Source: an uncultured Selenomonas sp.
GTDB lineage: Bacteria > Bacillota > Negativicutes > Selenomonadales > Selenomonadaceae
DNA length: 14,616 nucleotides
Direction of reading: 5' to 3'
Assembly: GCA_900552565.1 (NCBI GenBank)
Contig: USAK01000040.1
Coordinates: 1-14,616, forward strand
The notes beneath the pieces are model-generated. The model had not been told where the DNA came from. It ran no database searches and saw only the letters and a list, made by a program, of their open reading frames with translations. Positions within the stretch are counted from its first letter, which is position 1. Each line of letters starts with the position of its first letter. Both the position numbers and the translations under genes were made by a program. Positions 6,843 through 14,614 of this stretch are shown here, piece by piece.

Positions 6843-7453
6843 CGATACAGCCCTTCTTTTCTGATGTATTCTTCTACGGATGACGGCACCATATAACGGA
6901 TGGAACGTCCTTCGCGGATGCGCTGACGTATCACCGTCGAGGAAATCTCAAGCTCCGGCGTCGTCAGCTGATGGATGTGTTCATCACAAAGACTTCCAAA
7001 GAAATCGCGCAGATGCGGCAAAGCCAATGCTGTCCCCTGACGCGTCGCGGCAATGAAATGACATTCCTCTAACAGGCGCTTTGGCTCATGCCAAGCCGGC
7101 AGTTCATTGATAGCATCGGCACCTGTGATGAAGTACAGCACCGTGTCTTTTCCGCAGCGCCTGCGAAGCTCGTGTATCGTATCGGATGTATAGGACACAC
7201 CTGCGCGCCGCAGTTCAATATCTGAGGCCTCAAAGTACGGATTGTCTTCTACAGCGAGCCGCGTCATCGCCAGGCGCTTTTCTGCGGGGACGACTTTTTG
7301 ATCGAGTTTAAACGGAGAGTTGGCCGCCGGTATGAACATAATTTTTTCGAGTCCGCAGGCATCGCGGACATACTCTGCCGTCAGCAAGTGGCCGTTATGG
7401 ATGGGGTCGAATGTCCCTCCCATGATGCCGATACTCTGTCCTGCCAAGACCAT
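6839..7453 (-). CDS. nadD: Nicotinate-nucleotide adenylyltransferase NadD
   Basis: NadD adenylates nicotinate mononucleotide to deamido-NAD, a central step of NAD synthesis. The nucleotidyltransferase signature GGTFDPIHNGH sits at residues 12-22, with His19 and His22 as the HxGH nucleotide-binding pair. YFITGADAINELPAW follows in the middle, and the C-terminal ISSTVIRQRIREGRSIRYMV contains the second ATP-binding motif. The product is about 204 residues, standard for the family. The start is taken as the ATG at 7451-7453, because AGGAG lies 4 nt upstream. An adjacent GTG (7456) and a TTG (7447) are alternatives. The ATG overlaps the stop of the 51-codon gene (TGATG), and the nadD stop overlaps the yqeK start (ATGA). 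Confidence 0.97.
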   Translation of the reverse strand: MVLAGQSIGIMGGTFDPIHNGHLLTAEYVRDACGLEKIMFIPAANSPFKLDQKVVPAEKRLAMTRLAVEDNPYFEASDIELRRAGVSYTSDTIHELRRRCGKDTVLYFITGADAINELPAWHEPKRLLEECHFIAATRQGTALALPHLRDFFGSLCDEHIHQLTTPELEISSTVIRQRIREGRSIRYMVPSSVEEYIRKEGLYR

Positions 7454-7608
7454 CACTCTCCTATGATTATATGAACGAGCAGCATGGCCAAAGCAATGCT
7501 TAAAAAGAGGATGAACATCGCTCTGCCATAATCTTTTACGTCAAAAGCTCCCTTCGGAGTGGCAAGATATGCCCGCAGTGCACGCCTGTATCCTATAAAC
7601 CGGTTCAT
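7453..7608 (-). CDS. 51-aa single-pass membrane peptide between proA and nadD, unknown
   Basis: This short frame has 51 codons plus a stop. Its ATG overlaps the proA stop as ATGA, and its TGA overlaps the nadD start as TGATG, so it fills the proA-nadD gap exactly. The predicted peptide begins MNRFIGYRRALRAYL, continues through a polar stretch with PKGAFDVKDYGR (18-29), and then has one hydrophobic helix of about 19 residues (31-49, MFILFLSIALAMLLVHIII) before ending in GE. The basic N-terminal half and the short C-terminus predict cytoplasmic-side N and outer-side C. A GAAGGA lies 11 nt before the ATG inside proA, and the end of the gene carries the nadD ribosome binding site. I do not recognise a family. 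The two-sided coupling and the clean amphipathic-then-hydrophobic layout argue for a real gene, but conservation must decide. Confidence 0.68.
   Translation of the reverse strand: MNRFIGYRRALRAYLATPKGAFDVKDYGRAMFILFLSIALAMLLVHIIIGE
7458..7462 (-). promoter_or_regulatory. nadD ribosome binding site inside the small membrane-peptide gene
   Basis: The minus strand reads AGGAG, 4 nt before the ATG at 7451-7453. It is encoded by the last sense codons of the 51-codon gene (ATA GGA GAG TGA). The spacing is short, so a start at the TTG 7445-7447 (10 nt spacing) is not excluded. Confidence 0.6.
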
Positions 7609-8861
7609 TCACGAATCTGTCCTTCCCCGTAAATGAGGTATTTCGTGCTCGTCAGTGCCATGAGCCCCATCGGGCCGCGGGCATGAAGTTTCTGCGTGCT
7701 GATGCCGATTTCCGCACCAAAGCCAAATTCGAAGCCATCCGTGAAACGCGTGGAAGCATTGACATAGACCGCTGCGGCGTCGACTTCACGCTGGAAGCGG
7801 TGTGCATTCATGACGTCTCTGGTCACGATAGCCTCGGAATGACCAGTATTATATTGGTTGATGTGAGCGATGGCCATGTCGAGATCATCGACGACGCGTA
7901 CGGAGAGAATCAGGTCGCCGTATTCTGTCGACCAGTCTTCTTCCGTGGCTGCTTCCATCTCGGGGCAGATGGCCTTGCTGCGTTCACAGCCGCGCAGGGT
8001 CACGTGCTTGGCCGTCATCGCCTGCATGAGTTTTGGCAGAAATTCTGCCGCAATATCCTGATGGACGAGCAGCGTTTCCATGGCATTGCAGACCGAGCAG
8101 CGGCTGGCCTTGGCATTGACGGCAATGGAGACGGCCATATCCTGGTCGGCCGACGCATCGACAAAGGTATGGCAGACGCCGGTGCCCGTCTCGATGACCG
8201 GCACCGAAGAATTTTCCGTGACATGCTTGATGAGCCCGGCGCCGCCGCGCGGGATGATGACATCGAGGAATCCGCGCATATGCATCATCGCGTCCACAGC
8301 CTCACGGTCCGTAAACTCGACAAACTGGATGGCTCCCTCAGGAATCCCCGCTTTATAAGCGGCCTTCGCAAGAAGCGAGCTGATGGCTGTATTGGAACGG
8401 ATGGCTTCGGAGCCGCCGCGCAGAATGACAGCATTGCCTGCCTTGAGGCAGAGTGCCGCGGCATCCGCCGTGACATTGGGGCGTGCCTCATAAATGATGC
8501 CAATGACGCCGAGCGGCACGCGCACGCGGCGAATCTCAAGACCATTGGGACGCACCGTAGAATAATCGCCCGTTGCGACAGGGTCGGGCAGTGCCGCCGT
8601 CTGACGAAGTCCTTCCGCCATCGAAGCAATGCGGCCTTCGTCAAGCAGCAGACGGTCAAGATAGGACCGCTTGACTTTTTTCTGACGTGCATCTTCAAGG
8701 TCAAGTTCATTGGCCTGCAGGATGACTTCGCTGCGCTTTTCCAGCGCATCGGCCATGGCTAAAAGCGCTTTGTTCTTGACATCGGTAGAAAGCAGCGCTA
8801 ATTTTGCCGCTGCCTTCTTGGCTGCCTCTGCCTTCTGTCTCATTTCTGCCTGAATATCCAT
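7605..8861 (-). CDS. proA: Gamma-glutamyl phosphate reductase ProA
   Basis: ProA reduces gamma-glutamyl phosphate with NADPH to glutamate-5-semialdehyde, the second step of proline synthesis. The 418-residue protein has the aldehyde dehydrogenase fold, with PLGVIGIIYEARPNVTADAA (116-135), KAGNAVILRGGSEA (140-153), PRGGAGLI (204-211) and VIETGTGVCHTFVD (222-235). The presumed catalytic Cys258 lies in CSVCNAMETLLVH (255-267). EFGFGAEIGISTQKLHARGP near the C-terminus is the standard family block. The length is normal. The start follows GAGGGGG about 9 nt upstream, which overlaps the end of proB 14 nt away. The stop shares ATGA with the 51-codon gene. The enzyme works directly with ProB, encoded just upstream. 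Confidence 0.98.
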   Translation of the reverse strand: MDIQAEMRQKAEAAKKAAAKLALLSTDVKNKALLAMADALEKRSEVILQANELDLEDARQKKVKRSYLDRLLLDEGRIASMAEGLRQTAALPDPVATGDYSTVRPNGLEIRRVRVPLGVIGIIYEARPNVTADAAALCLKAGNAVILRGGSEAIRSNTAISSLLAKAAYKAGIPEGAIQFVEFTDREAVDAMMHMRGFLDVIIPRGGAGLIKHVTENSSVPVIETGTGVCHTFVDASADQDMAVSIAVNAKASRCSVCNAMETLLVHQDIAAEFLPKLMQAMTAKHVTLRGCERSKAICPEMEAATEEDWSTEYGDLILSVRVVDDLDMAIAHINQYNTGHSEAIVTRDVMNAHRFQREVDAAAVYVNASTRFTDGFEFGFGAEIGISTQKLHARGPMGLMALTSTKYLIYGEGQIRE

Positions 8862-8874
8862 CTCATATTCCCCC

Positions 8875-9999
8875 TCAGACCATCAGGACCATATTATCCC
8901 GATGAATGACCTCTTCATGGACAGGACCATGGATGAGGTCTTCAAAATCTTCCGTCCTGTGCCCGATGAGCCGGCGAAGATCTTCTGACTTATAATTGAC
9001 AATGCCGCGTGCGATTTCACGGTCATCCTCAGCGAGGACCCTTACCGTGCTGCCAGCGGCAAATTCGCCTTCCATTGCGACAATCCCCGCGGCCAGCAGG
9101 CTCGAACCATGCTCGAGCGCCCTGACACAGCCGGCATCGACGACCAGCTCGCCCTGCAGCCGCTTGCCGAAGGCCAGCCAGCTCTTGCGCACGCGCAGAT
9201 GTGACTCGCGCGCCGGAAAGACCGTACCAATTTCCTCTCCTTTGAGGATACGGCGCAAAAGCCCCTCCCTGCTGCCCGAGGCAATGACCATGTTGACACC
9301 GGCGCTCATGGCAATCTGTGCTGCCTGCAGTTTCGTCGCCATGCCGCCGGTACCAAGAGACGACCCCGCACCCCCGGCCATCTTGATGACTTCCGGTGTA
9401 ATCTCGGGAATCTCATGAATGAGCTTCGCCTCGGGATGCGTCGCTGGGTTCGCCGTATAGAGGCCATCGATATCCGAAAGAATAATCAGGGCATCGGCAT
9501 CCACCAGAGTAGCCACCATGGCTGAAAGATTGTCATTGTCACCAATCTTGATTTCATCGACGGCCACAGCGTCATTCTCGTTGATGACCGGCACAACGCC
9601 CATGGCGAGCAGTGCCAGCAGGGCATCGCGCGAATGACGGTACTGATTGTGACGCACGGCGTTTTCCTTCGTCAGCAGCACCTGACCAATGGTCTTGCCG
9701 TACTCCGCAAAGAACTTCTCGTAAATATGCATGAGCACACCCTGACCAATGGCCGCCACGGCCTGCTTCTCCGGAATCGAATCCGGCTTTTTCGTCAGGC
9801 CCAGTTTGCCGAGGCCGGCAGCAATCGCCCCCGAAGAAACGAGAATGATTTCGCGGCCTTCATTCATGAGGTCGGCCAGCTCACGCAGCAGATGGTCGAT
9901 ACGGTAGAGGTTGAGCCTGCCCGTATCATGTGCCAGCGTACTCGTGCCGACTTTGACGACAACGCGTCTGGCCTCTTTTAGTCTTTGACGTGCATCCAT
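8875..9999 (-). CDS. proB: Glutamate 5-kinase ProB with PUA domain
   Basis: ProB phosphorylates glutamate with ATP, the first and feedback-controlled step of proline synthesis. The amino-acid kinase domain covers about residues 10-260: VVVKVGTSTL (13-22), ILVSSGAIAAGLGKLGL, VPVINENDAVAVDEIKIGDN, LSAMVATLVDADALIILSDI and GTGGMATKLQAAQIA are all present. A PUA domain occupies roughly 280-360 (GELVVDAGCVRALEHGSSLL and ARGIVNYKSEDL). The 374-residue length is normal for the two-domain form. AGGGGA stands 7 nt before the ATG. A gap of 46 nt separates it from yhbY without any terminator or room for a T-box leader, so proline synthesis genes ride in the ribosome-assembly transcript. Confidence 0.98.
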   Translation of the reverse strand: MDARQRLKEARRVVVKVGTSTLAHDTGRLNLYRIDHLLRELADLMNEGREIILVSSGAIAAGLGKLGLTKKPDSIPEKQAVAAIGQGVLMHIYEKFFAEYGKTIGQVLLTKENAVRHNQYRHSRDALLALLAMGVVPVINENDAVAVDEIKIGDNDNLSAMVATLVDADALIILSDIDGLYTANPATHPEAKLIHEIPEITPEVIKMAGGAGSSLGTGGMATKLQAAQIAMSAGVNMVIASGSREGLLRRILKGEEIGTVFPARESHLRVRKSWLAFGKRLQGELVVDAGCVRALEHGSSLLAAGIVAMEGEFAAGSTVRVLAEDDREIARGIVNYKSEDLRRLIGHRTEDFEDLIHGPVHEEVIHRDNMVLMV

Positions 10000-10045
10000 A
10001 TTCTATCCCCTTTGCGGATTTACGGAAATTCAGGAAGTAAAGAAG

Positions 10046-10348
10046 TTACGGAAGTTCGATTTTCGGTTTCTCAAAATTGCGCTTGAAGAGCAGTCCGTTG
10101 CGGCCGATGACCTGCACAAGGTTGGCATCCGCACGTTCAGCAACCATGGCAATGGCATCTGCCGGCAGCTCCATGCAGTTCTGCAGCACACGAATCTTGA
10201 TGAGTTCGCGCTTCTTGATAGCTTCGCGCGCCGCCTGTACGACGGTCGGCGTCACGCCTTCCTTGCCAATCTGTACGACCGGCTCCAGCTTCATGCCCAT
10301 CGAACGCAGAAAGCTCTTCTGTTTTCCTGTCAATGAATTGCGGATCAA
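10046..10348 (-). CDS. yhbY: CRM-domain ribosome assembly RNA-binding protein YhbY
   Basis: YhbY binds pre-50S particles and takes part in large-subunit assembly. The 100-residue product is one CRM domain: LTGKQKSFLRSMGMKLEPVV (6-25), QIGKEGVTPTVVQAAREAI (26-44), ELIKIRVLQNC (48-58) and QVIGRNGLLFKRN (79-91), the last with the G-x-x-G RNA-contact loop. The frame starts with TTG at 10346-10348; the next in-frame Met (residue 17) lies inside the domain, so TTG is required. GGAGG lies 8 nt upstream. It follows obgE by 75 nt of AT-rich sequence, a linkage seen in many Bacillota. Confidence 0.96.
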   Translation of the reverse strand: MIRNSLTGKQKSFLRSMGMKLEPVVQIGKEGVTPTVVQAAREAIKKRELIKIRVLQNCMELPADAIAMVAERADANLVQVIGRNGLLFKRNFEKPKIELP

Positions 10349-10356
10349 TCTATATT

Positions 10357-10361
10357 CCTCC
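10357..10361 (-). promoter_or_regulatory. yhbY ribosome binding site, fixes TTG start
   Basis: The minus strand reads GGAGG with 8 nt to the TTG at 10346-10348. No ATG or GTG competes within range, so a TTG start is the best reading. Confidence 0.8.
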
Positions 10362-10423
10362 GTTGAAAAATCATATCATAAAAATCATATATACAGCATT
10401 AAACTGCAGTATCTGTCTTAAAA

Positions 10424-11722
<1,299 letters not shown>

Positions 11723-11774
11723 TTACATTTTCTTTCTATATTCAATAAACTGCACTGCATTCCCTGTTATGATG

Positions 11775-11812
11775 CATAAAAAGCCGGCATTGTGATACCC
11801 AATACCGGCTTT
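11775..11812 (-). terminator. Intrinsic terminator after rplU-prp-rpmA
   Basis: On the minus strand AAAGCCGGTAT pairs with ATGCCGGCTTT (11 bp including one G-U wobble) around an 11-nt loop, and the run continues into five U residues in all. The wobble appears only in minus-strand RNA; the opposite strand has a C-A mismatch, so the structure suits leftward transcription. It lies between rpmA and obgE. Confidence 0.8.
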
Positions 11813-11860
11813 CTATCCATCACAACGCAACTTAACGCCGTTTTCATATAATAATATAAA

Positions 11861-11888
11861 TACCTGCGCCCCCAAAGGAACGCAGGTA
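11861..11888 (-). terminator. Second hairpin directly after rpmA
   Basis: TACCTGCG and CGCAGGTA form an 8-bp stem with a 12-nt loop, starting 7 nt after the rpmA stop. On the minus strand it is followed by TTTATATTATT, a weak, interrupted U-tract. It could be a leaky terminator or an end-protecting structure ahead of the stronger terminator at 11775-11812. Confidence 0.55.
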
Positions 11889-11895
11889 CCTTTCA

Positions 11896-12186
11896 TTACA
11901 TAGCCTCTTCAGCCGTGTAAACACTGATCTGACGGTTATAGCGGCCTTTGCGCTCAATAGCGACCTTGCCGGCAACCTTAGCGAACAGCGTATCATCCTT
12001 GCCGATACCAACATTGTGGCCCGGATGGAAATGCGTGCCGCGCTGACGAACGAGGATGCTGCCAGCCGTTACGATCGTGCCGGCATGCTCCTTGACGCCA
12101 AGGCGCTTGGATTCACTGTCGCGGCCGTTACGCGTGGAGCTGACGCCCTTCTTATGTGCGAAACGCTGAAGTTCAAACTTAAACAT
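11896..12186 (-). CDS. rpmA: 50S ribosomal protein L27, precursor with Prp cleavage site
   Basis: L27 lies at the peptidyl transferase centre of the 50S subunit. The 96-residue precursor opens [10 protein letters not shown] and continues [20 protein letters not shown], the standard L27 block. The first ten residues are the Bacillota-type extension. Prp cuts such extensions after the Phe-Ala, so the mature protein would start at His11. The customary LQFFA is LQRFA here, an Arg in place of the first Phe. The remaining L27 landmarks [20 protein letters not shown] and [12 protein letters not shown] are present. The start at 12184-12186 is chosen because GGAGG lies 8 nt upstream; a GTG 15 nt further upstream would place this site inside the coding region. 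The gene follows prp and is followed by two hairpins. Confidence 0.97.
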   Translation of the reverse strand: MFKFELQRFAHKKGVSSTRNGRDSESKRLGVKEHAGTIVTAGSILVRQRGTHFHPGHNVGIGKDDTLFAKVAGKVAIERKGRYNRQISVYTAEEAM

Positions 12187-12200
12187 GGAATTCACCTCCA

Positions 12201-12512
12201 CTATTTCAGGATACGTACAGCCTTGGGATAAGCCTCGGCAATGGCCGAGAGTCCCAATAGCATTGTTTGCAGAATCGATTCTGTTCTCTCATCCGGCTCG
12301 CCCTTGAGTTCCATTCTGAGCTTCCCGCTCGCTGCGTCATAACTGACCTCGCGATGCAGATACTCGGTTATCCCAAGAAATGCGGAATCCGTAAGCGATG
12401 AGACCCCAGCACAGACAATATCCTCACCCGCGTTTGCCGTGCCGCTGTGGCCGGAAACATCAAAGCCGGATATCCTGCCGTCTGGCTGGCAAAAGACCTT
12501 GACCTTAATCAT
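12201..12512 (-). CDS. prp: Ribosomal-processing cysteine protease Prp
   Basis: Prp removes the N-terminal extension of L27 in Bacillota, a step essential for ribosome assembly in Staphylococcus aureus. The 103-residue protein has the conserved catalytic pair: His22 in DVSGHSGTA (18-26) and Cys34 in [12 protein letters not shown] (29-40). Family features such as the short length and the C-terminal helix [20 protein letters not shown] are present. It sits in the diagnostic position between rplU and rpmA, and rpmA encodes a matching substrate extension. The start ATG is 5 nt after the rplU stop and has no good ribosome binding site (only GAAG about 10 nt upstream), so it probably relies on coupling to rplU, which would keep the enzyme scarcer than the ribosomal proteins. 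Confidence 0.96.
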   Translation of the reverse strand: MIKVKVFCQPDGRISGFDVSGHSGTANAGEDIVCAGVSSLTDSAFLGITEYLHREVSYDAASGKLRMELKGEPDERTESILQTMLLGLSAIAEAYPKAVRILK

Positions 12513-12517
12513 AAAAA

Positions 12518-12829
12518 TTAAGCTTCGATCTTCTCGATGACAACCTTCGTGAACGGCTGACGATGACCCTGACGTTTGCGATAATTGGATTTAGCCTTGT
12601 ACTTGAAAACAAGGATCTTCTTATCTTTGCCCTGAGCCTCGACTTTGCCCGTTACCTTGGCACCCTCGACGACCGGCGTACCGATCTTGACATCAGCATC
12701 GTTGACAACCGTCAGGACCTGATCGAATACCACTGCTTCGCCCTCGCCTGCGGCCAGTTTCTCGACCGTGATGACATCGCCTTCAGCGACTTTATACTGC
12801 TTGCCGCCAGTTTTGATAATTGCGTACAT
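12518..12829 (-). CDS. rplU: 50S ribosomal protein L21
   Basis: L21 is a 23S rRNA-binding protein of the large subunit. The 103-residue product is full length: [18 protein letters not shown] (1-18) at the N-terminus and the L21 signature [19 protein letters not shown] near the C-terminus. The open frame extends 22 codons further to 12895, but the ATG at 12827-12829 has GGGAGG 7 nt upstream and begins exactly at the conserved MYAII. The extension would translate the leader. The gene heads the rplU-prp-rpmA operon behind a strong promoter and a structured 5' leader. Confidence 0.98.
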   Translation of the reverse strand: MYAIIKTGGKQYKVAEGDVITVEKLAAGEGEAVVFDQVLTVVNDADVKIGTPVVEGAKVTGKVEAQGKDKKILVFKYKAKSNYRKRQGHRQPFTKVVIEKIEA

Positions 12830-12934
12830 GAAAACACCTCCCTGAAAGATTACTCGCCAGCTACGGTACGATTGCTCGTTTCTCTTGAACCTCACTGTGC
12901 GGTTGGGGAAAGACGCACCTTAGGCGTCTACAAT
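12830..12934 (-). promoter_or_regulatory. Structured 5' leader of rplU (possible L21-type leader)
   Basis: About 105 nt separate the expected transcription start from the rplU ATG. A 6-bp hairpin (AGACGC / GCGTCT, 12911-12929, 7-nt loop) stands near the 5' end, and ACGA-GCAA-UCGU (12868-12879) forms a small hairpin with a GNRA-type tetraloop. Leaders upstream of rplU with autogenous-control character are known in Bacillota (Rfam L21 leader). Whether this one belongs to that family was not tested. It could mediate feedback by a ribosomal protein. Confidence 0.5.
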
Positions 12935-12939
12935 ATGAA

Positions 12940-12968
12940 ATATTATCATAGGGGCCTGTGCTTGTCAA
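12940..12968 (-). promoter_or_regulatory. Strong sigma-70-type promoter of rplU-prp-rpmA
   Basis: Minus strand: TTGACA (12968-12963), a 17-nt spacer, then TAATAT (12945-12940). The -35 box is perfect consensus and the -10 box differs at two positions. The expected transcription start is near 12934. The promoter begins 41 nt beyond the permease stop. Confidence 0.88.
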
Positions 12969-13009
12969 GAAAAAAGATACCAGTTCCCTAGGATAAATCT
13001 TATAAAATC

Positions 13010-14341
13010 TTACGACCTCATGACGAGGTTGATGACAAAGGCAATGGATACGAGCCACATAATCCAGCTGACTTCCTTATACTTGCCGACAGCCGTTTTC
13101 ATGAAGACATAGCTGACAAAGCCAAAAGCAAAACCGTTGGCGATGGAGCCCGTCAGCGGCATCATGATAATGGTCAGGAAGGCCGGCAGGCCATCGGAGA
13201 AGTCAACAAAGTTGATCTTGCCGACTTCACTCATCATCAGGGCACCGACGAGAATCAGCGGCGGCGCCGTTGCAAAGCCCGGGACAAGGCCGACGAGCGG
13301 GGCAAAGAGCAGCGCGATGAGGAAGCAGATGGAGACCGTCACAGCCGTGAGTCCCGTCTTGCCGCCTGCCGCAATGCCCGCAGCACTCTCAATGTAGCTC
13401 GTGACCGTCGACGTACCAAAAATCGAAGAGCAGATGGTGCCGACAGCGTCCGTCGTCAGGGCGCGGTCAAGGTTTTCAATCTCACCATTTGGTTTGACGA
13501 GCTTAGCCTTGGAGGTCAGGCCAATGAGCGTGCCCATGTTATCGAAGAGCTCGACAACGGTGAACGTGAAGATGATTGAGACGATACCATAATTCCAGGC
13601 ACCGACAATATCGAGCTTGCCAAAGGTTTCGCCCATATGCGGCAGCGTCGTGCTGATGATGTCACCGACGCCGTGCGGCGCCGGTGAATAACCGAGAACC
13701 ATCGACAGGACCGTCGTTGCCACGATGCCGATGAGGATGGAGCCCTGTACCTTGCGTGCCATCAGCGCGCCCGTGAGTACGAGACCAAAAAGCGACAGAA
13801 GTGTCGTCGGCTGCGTGACATGGCCGAGACCAATAAACGTTGCCTTATCCGGAATGATGAGGCCTGTGCCCTTCAGACCGATGAAGGCAATGAAGAGACC
13901 GATACCGACGCCAATGGCCACGCGCAGATTCTGCGGAACAGCGTTGATGATGGCCTGGCGCACATGGCTGACCGTCAAAATCAGGAAGAGAACGCCCGAG
14001 AAGAACACGGCACCAAGAGCCACGGTCCAATGGAGACCGAGCGTACCGCAAACGTAATAGGCAAAGAATGCATTGAGCCCCATGCCCGGTGCCAGAGCTA
14101 CCGGATAGTTGGCAAACACACCCATGACCATCGTCGAAAGCGCTGCAATCCAGATGGTCGAAGCAATCGCTGCCTCCTTCGGGATACCAGCTTCCGACAG
14201 GATATTCGGATTGACAAAAATGATATAAGCAAGTGCGATAAATGTCGTCAGACCAGCAAGGATTTCCGTCTTGACCGTTGTATTCTTCTCGCTGAGCTTG
14301 AAGAAGCGCTCAAGGAAGCCCTGTTTCGCTTGTGCCTGCAT
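13010..14341 (-). CDS. NCS2-family purine permease (AzgA/PbuG type)
   Basis: This 443-residue inner-membrane protein resembles the COG2252 branch of NCS2 carriers, which import adenine, guanine or hypoxanthine with protons. Recognisable blocks are TTFIALAYIIFVNPNILSEAG (32-52), ALAPGMGLNAFFAYYV (82-97), VVELFDNMGTLIGL (262-275) with an acidic transport residue Glu264, and TSTVTSYIESAAGIAAGGKT (310-329) with Glu318. Many hydrophobic segments are spread over the length, consistent with the 14-helix NCS2 fold. The frame is open 36 codons further upstream, but those would read through the promoter and leader hairpin. The ATG at 14339-14341 has GGGAGG 9 nt upstream. Which purine is carried cannot be decided. 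No clear terminator follows before the rplU promoter, so some read-through into rplU is possible. Confidence 0.93.
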   Translation of the reverse strand: MQAQAKQGFLERFFKLSEKNTTVKTEILAGLTTFIALAYIIFVNPNILSEAGIPKEAAIASTIWIAALSTMVMGVFANYPVALAPGMGLNAFFAYYVCGTLGLHWTVALGAVFFSGVLFLILTVSHVRQAIINAVPQNLRVAIGVGIGLFIAFIGLKGTGLIIPDKATFIGLGHVTQPTTLLSLFGLVLTGALMARKVQGSILIGIVATTVLSMVLGYSPAPHGVGDIISTTLPHMGETFGKLDIVGAWNYGIVSIIFTFTVVELFDNMGTLIGLTSKAKLVKPNGEIENLDRALTTDAVGTICSSIFGTSTVTSYIESAAGIAAGGKTGLTAVTVSICFLIALLFAPLVGLVPGFATAPPLILVGALMMSEVGKINFVDFSDGLPAFLTIIMMPLTGSIANGFAFGFVSYVFMKTAVGKYKEVSWIMWLVSIAFVINLVMRS

Positions 14342-14376
14342 AAATGAATACCTCCCTTTTTCTACGAAATTACCAC

Positions 14377-14411
14377 AAAAAAATCTTTCCATCGCCATTA
14401 TGACGATGGAA
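14377..14411 (-). promoter_or_regulatory. Leader hairpin with U7 tract, attenuator-like
   Basis: On the minus strand TTCCATCG (14411-14404) pairs with CGATGGAA (14394-14387), 8 bp around a 9-nt loop with a possible extra wobble pair. After AGA comes a run of seven T residues (14383-14377). It lies between the permease promoter and gene, starting right at the expected transcription start, and has the shape of an intrinsic terminator. No purine riboswitch aptamer fits in the roughly 75-nt leader. Confidence 0.6.
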
Positions 14412-14420
14412 TACGGTACA

Positions 14421-14449
14421 AGGATAACAAAAAAAAGGACATATGTCAA
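14421..14449 (-). promoter_or_regulatory. Promoter of the purine permease gene
   Basis: Minus strand: TTGACA (14449-14444), a 17-nt spacer containing a T8 run, then TATCCT (14426-14421). The -35 box is perfect and the -10 box matches four of six positions. The expected start is near 14414, immediately before the leader hairpin. Confidence 0.8.
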
Positions 14450-14484
14450 TTTTTATTCTTTTAACGGCACGAAACAAAGACACT

Positions 14485-14513
14485 AAAAAAGCTCTGACCT
14501 AAGTCAGAGCTTT
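14485..14513 (-). terminator. Intrinsic terminator after tRNA-Ser
   Basis: An 11-bp perfect stem (AAAGCTCTGAC / GTCAGAGCTTT) closes on a 4-nt loop and is followed on the minus strand by a T6 run that overlaps the stem base. It starts 10 nt after the tRNA CCA end and isolates the tRNA from the permease promoter. Confidence 0.93.
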
Positions 14514-14523
14514 CAATTCGAAG

Positions 14524-14614
14524 TGGCGGAGTGGAGAGGATTCGAACCTCCGCACCAGTTACCCAGCCTAACGATTTAGCAAACCGTCCTCTTCAGCCTC
14601 TTGAGTACCACTCC
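14524..14614 (-). tRNA. tRNA-Ser(GCU), anticodon GCT, CCA encoded
   Basis: The complete 91-nt class II tRNA is present. The acceptor GGAGTGG pairs with CCACTCC, followed by discriminator G and an encoded CCA. The D arm is CTC...GAG. The anticodon stem ACGGT/ATCGT encloses the loop TTGCTAA with anticodon GCT, which reads AGC and AGU serine codons. A long variable arm (about 19 nt, TAGGCTGGGTAACTGGTGC) follows, and the T arm GGAGG-TTCGAAT-CCTCT. The long variable arm is the serine identity feature. Its promoter lies outside the window, and it may be part of a tRNA cluster to the right. Confidence 0.97.

Noticed and set aside
7683..8762. Long plus-strand frame of 359 codons opposite proA
   Set aside because: It is the antisense shadow of proA, with a composition rich in His, Asp and Arg and no family resemblance.
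10000..10045. T-box or other proline-responsive leader before proB
   Set aside because: The gap is only 46 nt, far too short for a T-box, and shows no stem with a U-tract.
14342..14420. Purine riboswitch upstream of the permease
   Set aside because: The leader is about 75 nt, half of it in the hairpin and U-tract, and the conserved aptamer core sequences are not present.
14342..14449. 36-codon N-terminal extension of the permease
   Set aside because: It would translate the promoter and the leader hairpin, and the ATG at 14339-14341 has a GGGAGG site and begins near the conserved domain.
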